This document shows, in pieces, positions 33,674-39,535 of a DNA stretch of 39,535 nucleotides (position 1 is its first letter; the number at the start of each line of letters is the position of its first letter). Source of the DNA: Pseudomonas fontis. GTDB taxonomy: Bacteria > Pseudomonadota > Gammaproteobacteria > Pseudomonadales > Pseudomonadaceae. Below the pieces are notes generated by a model. That model was given only the letters and a program-made list of their open reading frames with translations. It had not been told where the DNA came from and did not search any database. The position numbers and the translations under genes were made by a program. The DNA is taken from NCBI RefSeq assembly GCF_028656955.1, contig NZ_JAMDGY010000118.1, positions 1-39,535 on the forward strand, written 5' to 3'.

Positions 33674-33703
33674 TTTATACGCCCAACGCCGGGCAATCGA
33701 CAA
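33674..33703 (-). promoter_or_regulatory. Predicted sigma-70 promoter of the YebC-family gene
   Basis: On the minus strand, TTGTCG (33698-33703) is followed after 18 nt by TATAAA (33674-33679), which lies 57 bp before the ATG. Four of six and five of six positions match the consensus boxes. The gap contains no other strong candidate. Confidence 0.5.
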
Positions 33704-33710
33704 GAAATCT

Positions 33711-35102
33711 TCAGCCTTTGTCCGCCTTGCCCGCCGCCGCCGCGAAGCGCGCCAGGCCGACGTCCAGGCGCCGTGGCCGGTGCCCGTGGTCTTCGGCGTG
33801 TTCCTTGCGACGTATGGCATTGCGCACCATCAGCGAGCCCAGGTAGCGAATCGGCTCCGGCGGAAAATACCCCAGTGGGCCATTGACCAGCGGCGAGCGG
33901 GTCCAGGCGTTGTCCTGCCCCAGCACCAGCGAGGCGAGAATCTGCCCACCCATATGGCACGGCCCTACCCCGCTGCCCGAATAGCCGAAGCCATAGAACA
34001 CGTTCGCCTGCCCATTGAGCCGGCCGAAGAACGGCAGGCCGGTCACCGAGCGGTCTGACGGCCCGTTCCAGGTTGCCGCGACATCCACCTCGGCCAGCGC
34101 CGGGAAAAACTCCGTGAGGCTGCGCCGCAGCAACGGCGCATACGGCGATGGCTGGTCGAACACCGGGAGCATCCTGCCGCCATAGGCGAAGGTATTGCCG
34201 CCCTTGCCGAGCATCAGCCGGCCATCGGGAGTGTTGTGGTAGTAGTGCACGAAGATTCGCGAGTCGAGCACGCTGACGCCGTTGTCCAGGCCGATCTGCT
34301 GCATCAGCTCCGGGCATGGCTCGGTGATGATCATGTCGCTGGAGACAATCGCCACGCTGCGTTCGAACTGCGGGAACGCCCGCGCCATCCAGGCATTCAG
34401 CGCCAGCACCACGCGGTCGGCACGGATCCGGCCCTTGGCGGTGTGCACCTCGGCCGGCGCGCCTTCCTGCAGGCCGGTCATCGCGGTGCCTTCATGAATG
34501 CGTACACCCAGCCCCAGCGCCACCCGCCGCAGGCCCCGCACCAGTTTGCCCGGCTGCACCGTGGCGGCCGCTGGCGAGAACCAGCCCTCCAGGTGCCGCG
34601 CGGACCCGGCCATGCGCTGCACCTGTTCCAGCGGCAAGCGCTGGAACGAGTTGATGCCCTGCTGCTGCAACGCGCCGATCACCTTGTCGGTACTGCCGAC
34701 CTGGGCCGGGTTGGTGGCGGTGTAGAGCGTGCCGTCCAGGCGGTAGTCGGCGTCGATGCCATGCGCGCGGCAGAAGTCGCCGATGGCATGGATGCTCTGC
34801 TCCGACGCCTGCACCAGGCGCACCGCCTCCTGCACCCCGAACAGCCGTTCCAGGGTGAAGTACTTGGCCGACCAGGACAGCGCACAGCCACCGTTGCGCC
34901 CGCTGGCCCCGGCGCCGCAGATGTCCGCCTCGATCAGCAGCACGTCGAGTTGCGGGTTCTGCTGCTTGAGCATTACCGCCGTCCACAACCCGGTGTAGCC
35001 GCCGCCAACGATGCACACATCGCAGCGGCTGTCGCCGGCCAATGGCGGGCACGCGGGTACGGCTTCGCTGTCCAGCGCCTGTTGCAGCCAGAAGGGCCTC
35101 AT
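33711..35102 (-). CDS. FAD-dependent amine (probable aminophosphonate) oxidoreductase
   Basis: A 463-aa DAO-family flavoprotein with AAGGAG 7 nt before the ATG. The dinucleotide-binding site is near residue 30 ('DVCIVGGGYTGLWTA', closing with the acidic 'LLIEAD'), followed by 'GAGASGRNGG', and the C-terminal FAD site is 'YGFGYSGSGVGPCHMGG'. It fits the branch named 'putative aminophosphonate oxidoreductase' (TIGR03329), which recurs beside 2-aminoethylphosphonate genes. Members may deaminate 2-aminoethylphosphonate or N-substituted forms oxidatively. The upstream transporter gene (23-bp gap) and divergent LysR support that. No phosphonatase (phnX) or transaminase (phnW) gene is in the window, so the remaining steps must lie elsewhere if the call is right. 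Confidence 0.82.
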   Translation of the reverse strand: MRPFWLQQALDSEAVPACPPLAGDSRCDVCIVGGGYTGLWTAVMLKQQNPQLDVLLIEADICGAGASGRNGGCALSWSAKYFTLERLFGVQEAVRLVQASEQSIHAIGDFCRAHGIDADYRLDGTLYTATNPAQVGSTDKVIGALQQQGINSFQRLPLEQVQRMAGSARHLEGWFSPAAATVQPGKLVRGLRRVALGLGVRIHEGTAMTGLQEGAPAEVHTAKGRIRADRVVLALNAWMARAFPQFERSVAIVSSDMIITEPCPELMQQIGLDNGVSVLDSRIFVHYYHNTPDGRLMLGKGGNTFAYGGRMLPVFDQPSPYAPLLRRSLTEFFPALAEVDVAATWNGPSDRSVTGLPFFGRLNGQANVFYGFGYSGSGVGPCHMGGQILASLVLGQDNAWTRSPLVNGPLGYFPPEPIRYLGSLMVRNAIRRKEHAEDHGHRPRRLDVGLARFAAAAGKADKG

Positions 35103-35125
35103 GGTGTTTCTCCTTGCGGGGGGTG

Positions 35126-36442
35126 TCAGGTGCGCAGTGGCTTGATGGCCATGGCCGTGTTCGGCGCAACGGCGGGAGTATGTTCGGCAGTGGCCGGGCG
35201 GCTGTTCCAGTGCGGCACCAGGACCAGGGCGGAGAACAACGCGCAGCCGGCGAACACGATAAATACCGTCACCGTGTCGAAGTAGCCCGGCAGCAGCCCG
35301 CCGAGGATCGCCCCGACCGAACCGCAGCCGTTGACGAACCCGGCTGCCGTGGCGCCGGCCTTGGCCGTGCCGAAGTCGATGGCGGCGGCGCCGCTGATCA
35401 TCGAGTCCGGCCCGTACAGGGTCAGGCCCATGGCGAACAGCAAGGCCACCACGATGGCCACGCTGCCGCTGTGCATCGCGCCCATGAACAGCGCCAGCAG
35501 CACGGTCAGCACCAGCAGGCTGATCACGCAGGCCGGCATGCGCCGGGCGCCGAACAGCTTGTCGGAGGCCAGGCCGATCATGATCGGCCCCAGCAACCCG
35601 GCCAGCTCAAAAGCCGTGGGGATGATCGCCGCGCCGACCTTGCCCACCGACGGCATCTGCTCGAAGACGATTACCGGGCCCCACAGCAAAATGGCGTAGC
35701 GCGCAGGCTTGAGCAGAAAGTACGCCAGGCCCAGGGTGAGCACCGTGCGGTTGCGCAGGATCTCCCGCAGCGGCGCCCAGACGCTGCAAATGGTCGAGCC
35801 GGGCACCATGCTTTCCGGCTCGGGTTCAACTGCCGGCAGGCCGACGTCTTCAGGTTTGTTGCGTTGCAGGAAGAAGAACAGCACCGCCACCAGCGCCACG
35901 ACGGCGGCAGTCGAGAAAAACGCCGCATGCCAGGTGCCAACCAGGGTATACGCCCACCAGCCGGCAAACGGCGACGCCACCAGCCCGCCGAAGGCATAGC
36001 AGGAACTCCATAGCCCCAGCACGCGGCCGCGCTGCGAGGCCGGGAAGAAGCTGCCGATGTTCTTGCACAGCCCGGCCCAGCCGGTGGACTGCGCCAGGCC
36101 CTGGATCAGCATGCAGGTGGCGAAGATCGGGAAGGTGGCGTAGCTGCCCATCACCACGGCCGCGATGGCCGAGATGATCAGCCCGCCGAGCACCACCACG
36201 CGTGGGCCGAAGCGGTCGGCGAGCATGCCCCAGGTGAACTGGCCCACGGCGTAGGCCGCCAGGTAGATGGCATCCAGGTTGGCCATGGCCATTTTGTCGA
36301 GGGTGAAGCTTGGGTCTTCGCCGATGCCGAGCTTGGCCACCGAAAAGGCTTTGCGGGTGAAGTAGAACGCGGCGTAGGCCAACCAGGTGATGGCGAAGAT
36401 CTGCATGCGCCAACGCTTGATGTTTGCAAAGGTAGTGTTCAT
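35126..36442 (-). CDS. MFS transporter, organophosphate:phosphate antiporter-like
   Basis: A 438-aa transporter with about twelve hydrophobic segments. The N-terminus 'WLAYAAFYFTRKAFSVAK' matches the GlpT/UhpT signature, where the Arg/Lys bind the phosphate group of the substrate. The loop 'GMLADRFGPRVV' is the MFS motif A, and 'GLCKNIGSFFPASQRGRVLGLWSS' is also typical. Family members exchange phosphate for phosphorylated organics. Because it is co-directional with the FAD amine oxidoreductase (23 bp), the substrate may be an aminophosphonate such as 2-aminoethylphosphonate; other organophosphates or phosphonates are possible. The ribosome site is weak. The divergent intergenic region holds a LysR-type dyad. 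Confidence 0.85.
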   Translation of the reverse strand: MNTTFANIKRWRMQIFAITWLAYAAFYFTRKAFSVAKLGIGEDPSFTLDKMAMANLDAIYLAAYAVGQFTWGMLADRFGPRVVVLGGLIISAIAAVVMGSYATFPIFATCMLIQGLAQSTGWAGLCKNIGSFFPASQRGRVLGLWSSCYAFGGLVASPFAGWWAYTLVGTWHAAFFSTAAVVALVAVLFFFLQRNKPEDVGLPAVEPEPESMVPGSTICSVWAPLREILRNRTVLTLGLAYFLLKPARYAILLWGPVIVFEQMPSVGKVGAAIIPTAFELAGLLGPIMIGLASDKLFGARRMPACVISLLVLTVLLALFMGAMHSGSVAIVVALLFAMGLTLYGPDSMISGAAAIDFGTAKAGATAAGFVNGCGSVGAILGGLLPGYFDTVTVFIVFAGCALFSALVLVPHWNSRPATAEHTPAVAPNTAMAIKPLRT

Positions 36443-36565
36443 TGGGGGTCTGGACCTCGAAGCTGAGTGTGCCGGCAGAATTGGGAAGAAAACGCCTGTC
36501 TTGTTGTTGTGTTGCGCACTACGGGGTGAACCTCGGGCTGACCGCGATCAAAACAATTACTGACT

Positions 36566-36586
36566 GATAAATAAAATCGATTTATC
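36566..36586. promoter_or_regulatory. Candidate LysR operator between the transporter and regulator genes
   Basis: An inverted repeat GATAAAT-N7-ATTTATC lies in an AT-rich patch of the 183-bp divergent gap, 40 bp before the LysR ATG. T-N11-A-type symmetry of this size is usual for LysR boxes. On the minus strand a TTGAAA box overlaps its far side with a weak downstream -10, so the site lies within the likely transporter promoter. Confidence 0.5.
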
Positions 36587-36625
36587 GTATTTCAAATATA
36601 AGCCCAGCTTGTAACAGGTGACCCG

Positions 36626-37531
36626 ATGTCGGTTTCTCATGCGCAGTTGAAGGCCTTCCATGCGGTTGCCGTGCACGGCAGCTTTACCCGTGCGGCGCAG
36701 CGTTTGTTTCTCACCCAGCCGGCGATTTCCGACCAGGTGCGCAAATTGGAGGAGCGTTTTGGCGTGTTGCTGTTCAACCGCAACAAACGTTCCGTGCAAC
36801 TAACGGACCTGGGCGAGCGCTTGCTCGGTATTACCCAGCGCCTGTTTGCCTGCGAGGCCGAGGCCAACGAGTTGCTGCAGGATTCCCGCGCCCTGCAAAC
36901 CGGCACCCTGGTGCTCGCCGTAGACGCCCCGGTGCACGTGCTGCCGCAGGTGGCGCGGTTTTGCCAGCTGTACCCGGGCATCAGCGTGCGGATCGAAACG
37001 GGCAATACCGATGAGTCTTTGCTGCGATTGTTCAGCTATCAGGCGGACCTGGCCCTGCTCGGGCGTGACGTCGACGATGAGCGTTTGCTGTGCGTGCCGT
37101 TACGGAACGACCCGATGGTGGCGTTCGTTTCCCACCAGCACCCGTGGGCCAGCCGCAGTTCGATCAGCCTGATCGACCTGGACGACACCCCGTTGGTGCT
37201 GCGTGAACAGGGTTCGGTGACGCGGCAAACACTGGAAGAGGAGATGCAGCGCGCGGGCTTGCGCATACGCCCGGCGATTCAAGTGGAAGGCCGCGAGGCT
37301 GCGCGCGAGGCCGTGGTGGTGGGCATTGGCGTGGGGGTGGTGTCGGCGGCGGAATTTGGTGCCGATGCCCGGGTGGTGGCCTTGCCGATTGTCGATTGCC
37401 AGCGGCGCCTGACCGAGACCTTGGTGTGTTTGCGCGAGCAGAGTTCGCGGCGGTTGGTGGCGACCTTCCTTCAGGTGGTCGAGGAGAGCCTGTTGTTGGC
37501 GGCGCAGGCCACGCCGGTGCCTGCGGCATAA
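36626..37531 (+). CDS. LysR-family regulator (aminophosphonate-type)
   Basis: A 301-aa protein with AGGTGA before the ATG. The winged helix-turn-helix covers about residues 3-62 ('FTRAAQRLFLTQPAISDQVRKLEERFGVLLFNR'). The effector-binding domain covers about 90-295 ('QTGTLVLAVDAPVHVLPQVARF', 'GVGVVSAAEFG'). It resembles the LysR group associated with 2-aminoethylphosphonate catabolism (TIGR03339). It is transcribed divergently from the transporter and FAD-enzyme pair across a shared gap with a 7-bp-arm dyad, the classical arrangement for LysR control of a neighbouring operon. It is expected to activate the pair when its ligand is present and to repress itself. Confidence 0.88.
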   Translation: MSVSHAQLKAFHAVAVHGSFTRAAQRLFLTQPAISDQVRKLEERFGVLLFNRNKRSVQLTDLGERLLGITQRLFACEAEANELLQDSRALQTGTLVLAVDAPVHVLPQVARFCQLYPGISVRIETGNTDESLLRLFSYQADLALLGRDVDDERLLCVPLRNDPMVAFVSHQHPWASRSSISLIDLDDTPLVLREQGSVTRQTLEEEMQRAGLRIRPAIQVEGREAAREAVVVGIGVGVVSAAEFGADARVVALPIVDCQRRLTETLVCLREQSSRRLVATFLQVVEESLLLAAQATPVPAA

Positions 37532-37619
37532 CGCGCAGGCAGTTGGGCGGGCACTTCTGCGATGAGTGGCTATGCTTTGGCGCTAGCAACCTCATCCGCC
37601 ATCACATGGAAAGTAGCCT

Positions 37620-38195
37620 ATGAAAATCCGCTCCCTTGCCCACGCCATTGCCCTTGCCTCGGTGATGTCTACTGCCAGTTTTGTAGCCTTTGCGGCTGAT
37701 CTGCCGATTGGCAGCGAGTCGCTGGAAAGCCACATCACCACCAAAGTGCTGGCCGTGGATGCAGCCAACTTCCAGGTCACCGTGGAAGGCCCGAACAACA
37801 CCCAGGTGCCGATCCAGCTCACTGACAAGGCCAAGGCGCTGCCTAACCTGAAGGTGGGTGACAAGGTTGATATCTATGTCACCCGTTCGATTGCCTATGT
37901 GCTCGACACCGAGGTGGGTGGTGCGCCGAAGGCTAGCGAAGAAGCCGGCACCGTTCGCGCCACCAAGGACAACCCGAACCCGGGTGGTGAAGCGTTCCGC
38001 CAGGTGAAGGTCACCTCGAAGATCACCGCCATCGACCTGAAAAAACACCAAGTCACCCTGCTGCCACCCGAAGGCAAAGTGAAAGTCGTCACGGTTGAAA
38101 ACCCTGAGCTTCAGGCCCGCATGAAGAACCTCAAGGTCGGCCAGACCGTGGTTGCCACTTACACCGAAGTGTTGCAGGTCAAGACTTCGCGTTAA
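37620..38195 (+). CDS. Exported protein with two tandem beta-rich domains
   Basis: A 191-aa protein with signal peptide ('MKIRSLAHAIALASVMSTASFVAFA', cleavage near residue 25) and GGAAAG before the ATG. The mature part is a duplication. Segment 1 ('ITTKVLAVDAANFQVTVEGP', 'ALPNLKVGDKVDIYVTRSI') and segment 2 ('VTSKITAIDLKKHQVTLLPP', 'RMKNLKVGQTVVATYTEVL') align strand by strand, joined by a Gly/Pro-rich linker. The alternating pattern with a 'NLKVGxxV' turn suggests small OB-like or beta-barrel domains. It is predicted to be periplasmic or secreted. No catalytic residues, lipobox or known family are recognised, and its function is unknown. Confidence 0.82.
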   Translation: MKIRSLAHAIALASVMSTASFVAFAADLPIGSESLESHITTKVLAVDAANFQVTVEGPNNTQVPIQLTDKAKALPNLKVGDKVDIYVTRSIAYVLDTEVGGAPKASEEAGTVRATKDNPNPGGEAFRQVKVTSKITAIDLKKHQVTLLPPEGKVKVVTVENPELQARMKNLKVGQTVVATYTEVLQVKTSR

Positions 38196-38282
38196 CTCTC
38201 ACAGCCATGCTGACTTGGGCCGGGTATATCCCGGCCTGATGTTGTTGGCGACGTGGGGGCAGCGGCACAGCGAGGGATAAGC

Positions 38283-38390
38283 ATGCGTTACCCATTGGTT
38301 TTGGCGCTGACGCTGGGCAGCACGACCGAGGCGCAGTTTCTCAAGCAGTATGTGGTGGATCAGCTTGGCAAGGGTGACGTTCAGCGTTGA
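38283..38390 (+). CDS. Possible 35-residue peptide
   Basis: ATG 38283 to TGA 38390, 35 aa, with GAGGGA upstream at good spacing. The peptide starts hydrophobic ('MRYPLVLALTLGS') and continues as an amphipathic helix ('TEAQFLKQYVVDQLGKGDV'). It may be a real small protein, or the remnant of a longer exported protein whose signal-like start is preserved. It lies 87 bp behind the duplicated-domain gene on the same strand. I recognise no family. Confidence 0.35.
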   Translation: MRYPLVLALTLGSTTEAQFLKQYVVDQLGKGDVQR

Positions 38391-38402
38391 GTGTCGCCGG
38401 GG

Positions 38403-38801
38403 TTAATCGCCCTCCTCTCCTTTACATGGCTCGCTGGGGTCTCGGTCGCGTTCGTAGCGGTGCTTGACGGGGAATGCCGGTAGCCAGGCTTCGCGGCGCA
38501 AGGTCCAGAGTTCGTAGGTGGGGGTGAATTGGTTTGGGGCATCGAGTGCACCCAGGTTGACTTCGATTTCGTCGCCGGTTTGTGAGAACACGGAAGAGCC
38601 GCAACGCGGGCAGAAATGCCGGCCGGCGTAGTGGTGGGTTTCGCCCTCAATGGTAACGGCACGCTGCGGGAAGATTGCCGATGCGTGGAAGAGCGCGCCG
38701 TGGTGTTTGCGGCAGTCCAGGCAGTGGCAGATGCCGACTCGATTGGGGTCGCCTGTGGCGGTTAGGTGGAGGTTGCCGCAGAGGCAGGTGGCGGTGAGCA
38801 T
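38403..38801 (-). CDS. GFA-fold zinc protein (DUF636-type)
   Basis: A 132-aa protein with AGCGGAGG 6 nt before the ATG. Zinc-binding clusters are 'CLCGNL' near the start, 'CHCLDCRKHHGA' around residues 25-36 and 'FCPRCGSSVF' around 63-72, the pattern of the glutathione-dependent formaldehyde-activating enzyme (Gfa) family. Most stand-alone members have no proven activity, and formaldehyde-glutathione adduct formation by Gfa itself is disputed. No formaldehyde dehydrogenase gene is adjacent, so a specific role cannot be assigned. It is convergent with the short peptide frame (12-bp gap). Confidence 0.9.
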   Translation of the reverse strand: MLTATCLCGNLHLTATGDPNRVGICHCLDCRKHHGALFHASAIFPQRAVTIEGETHHYAGRHFCPRCGSSVFSQTGDEIEVNLGALDAPNQFTPTYELWTLRREAWLPAFPVKHRYERDRDPSEPCKGEEGD

Positions 38802-39231
38802 GAAGGGCCTCCGCTGGTCTGGGTGGATATGGTGTTGGTTAGTTTAGACACGATGGGGGGATGTTTTTGTGGGGGCTGCGGCGGAGACTTTTGTGGGAGC
38901 CGGCGTTGCCGGCGATTGGGTGCGGAGCAGCCATGGTTTTTGCTCTCAGGGTTGGTGTTGTTGGAGGTGATGCTGACAATTTATGGCTTTCGGGGGCTTA
39001 GTCCAAACCTCAGAGGAAAATCGTTACGGGTAGTAATCGGCCAAAAGCGGACGTCTATTGCGGGTTCTTTGGCCTAAGACTACTAGGGTGGCAGGCTAGG
39101 GGGCAGTGGATTCGGGGCGTTCAGCACGTAGGTAAGATAAATCAACTACCTGGAGCAGTTGGAGTCCCTTTCCGAACCGTGTAGGCTCTGGACACCACTC
39201 CCTATTCGTTAATTAGAGCATCGAACGCCTC
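38802..39231. other. Gene-poor stretch with a REP-like hairpin
   Basis: This stretch of about 430 bp has no convincing gene. It holds a GTGGGAGCCGGCGTTGCCGGC hairpin (38892-38914), typical of pseudomonads, and a GGCCAAA (39039-39045) ... TTTGGCC (39068-39074) inverted repeat around an odd GCGGACGTC sequence. Open frames across it are glycine- and cysteine-rich chance readings. From about 39080 on, the base composition becomes more AT-rich, suggesting foreign DNA before the IS element. Confidence 0.6.
38892..38914. repeat. REP-like half palindrome
   Basis: TGTGGGAGCCGGCGTTGCCGGCG contains a GCCGGC-GTT-GCCGGC mini-hairpin and shares the TGTGGGAGCCGGC core with the palindrome at 32846-32874. 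It is probably one half of a degraded pair. Confidence 0.6.
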
Positions 39232-39441
39232 ATGGATGACAGCTACGAGATTGGCCATAGATTCATTGTAGTGGTTCCAGATAAAACCGCTGAAGCAATG
39301 CGCGAAGCTCAAATGGCAAAAGAACTACCTGAAGAAAATTTCATTACGAAGCTTGCAAACTCTGTGTTTTCTTTTTATGGAGAGCACTTTGCTATAACTC
39401 TCGGAAAGCGGGGGTGTCAGAAATTTTGTGTTCGGGCATAA
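39232..39441 (+). pseudogene. Unknown gene truncated by an IS256-like element
   Basis: The open frame of 69 aa begins 'MDDSYEIGHRFIVVVPDKTAE' and has lower GC than its neighbours. The natural protein sequence appears to run only to about 'FAITLGK' near 39408. The remaining residues ('RGCQKFCVRA') come from GGGGTGTCAGAAATTTTGTG (39411-39430), which looks like the left end of an insertion sequence. The original C-terminus should lie beyond the element, outside this window. No function is recognised, and the Shine-Dalgarno sequence is weak. The frame may still yield a short hybrid protein. Confidence 0.55.
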
Positions 39442-39535
39442 CATGAGCAAGAGGTGCATGTATGCCAACCAAAAAGAAACCCGCGCGCCAAGCGCCACGA
39501 GAATTACCGAAAATCCCGAAAGAGCTGCTTGAGCA
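39411..39535 (+). mobile_element. Left end of an IS256-family-like insertion sequence (partial)
   Basis: The proposed terminal inverted repeat starts near 39411 (GGGGTGTCAGAAATTTTGTG), resembling ends of IS256-family elements with a 'GTCAG-AAATTTTGTGT' core. The transposase start follows 51 bp later. The right end and the target-site duplication are outside the window, so the exact boundary is an estimate. Confidence 0.55.
39462..39535 (+). CDS. IS256-family transposase, N-terminal fragment
   Basis: ATG 39462 has AGAGG 7 nt upstream; the frame stays open to the window end (24 complete codons). The peptide begins 'MPTKKKPARQAPRELPKIP' followed by 'KELLE'. This matches the start of a well-known group of IS256-type mutator transposases, which open with a basic patch and an 'ELPxIPKEL(L/I)' helix. 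The DDE catalytic core is outside the window. The short length keeps the call tentative. Confidence 0.6.
   Translation, partial: MPTKKKPARQAPRELPKIPKELLE

Noticed and set aside
35042..36013. Plus-strand frame of 323 codons opposite the MFS transporter
   Set aside because: It is an antisense shadow; the Gln/His/Arg-rich sequence carries no motif.
38766..39077. Open frames across the gene-poor stretch near the right end
   Set aside because: The Gly/Cys-rich start is read from a REP-like hairpin, there is no ribosome site, and part is antisense to the GFA gene.
1..39535. CRISPR array, tRNA, rRNA, prophage or secretion-system genes
   Set aside because: No regularly spaced repeats, cloverleaf-like sequence, or phage or secretion proteins were seen on either strand.

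Overview
The window looks like chromosome from a Pseudomonas of the putida/fluorescens type. GC is high, inverted repeats of the 'GTGGGAGCGGGC' and 'TTGTAGCCGCTGCCGC' types common in that genus are present, and the run cysI - DUF934 - sohB - histidine phosphatase - SCP2 - phosphotransferase - SDR - TSUP - nudC - crotonase - nhaB matches, as far as I remember, the gene order between cysI and nhaB in P. aeruginosa. Most genes have a clear Shine-Dalgarno sequence, which often decides the start codon. No rRNA, tRNA or CRISPR array was seen.

Layout. (1) 1-7980 is an envelope and signalling block. It holds a HEAT/TPR membrane-anchored protein, a soluble hybrid histidine kinase, and a translationally coupled trio equivalent to ybhP-clsB-ybhN (endonuclease/exonuclease/phosphatase fold, cardiolipin synthase B, flippase-like membrane protein). 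A second, related PAS hybrid kinase is convergent and overlaps the trio's end. (2) 8012-11925 holds a yeast-type cytosine deaminase, a DJ-1/PfpI protein, a CSS sensory module lacking its usual EAL output domain, DUF2970, an unlisted 37-residue membrane peptide and an orphan periplasmic binding protein. (3) 12143-14279 is sulfite/nitrite reductase cysI with its DUF934 partner. (4) 14417-24099 holds two tandem, paralogous giant proteins (1628 and 1572 aa) with a dermonecrotic-toxin-like N-terminus, leucine-rich repeats and a C-terminal NEL-type E3 ubiquitin ligase domain with a conserved CGD motif. Both are preceded by the same short leader element. (5) 24170-32834 is a housekeeping and lipid-metabolism block (sohB to nhaB). 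(6) 32909-37531 holds a YebC paralogue and a LysR-controlled pair (OPA-type transporter plus FAD amine oxidoreductase) that looks like an aminophosphonate uptake and oxidation unit. (7) 37620-39535 holds a duplicated-domain periplasmic protein, a GFA-fold protein, then an AT-richer, gene-poor stretch where an IS256-like element interrupts an unknown gene at the window edge.

The most unusual material is the NEL-ligase pair with its repeated leader, set among conserved core genes and with no secretion system in view. Next come the aminophosphonate cassette, the output-less CSS sensor and the two sister hybrid kinases that flank the cardiolipin operon.
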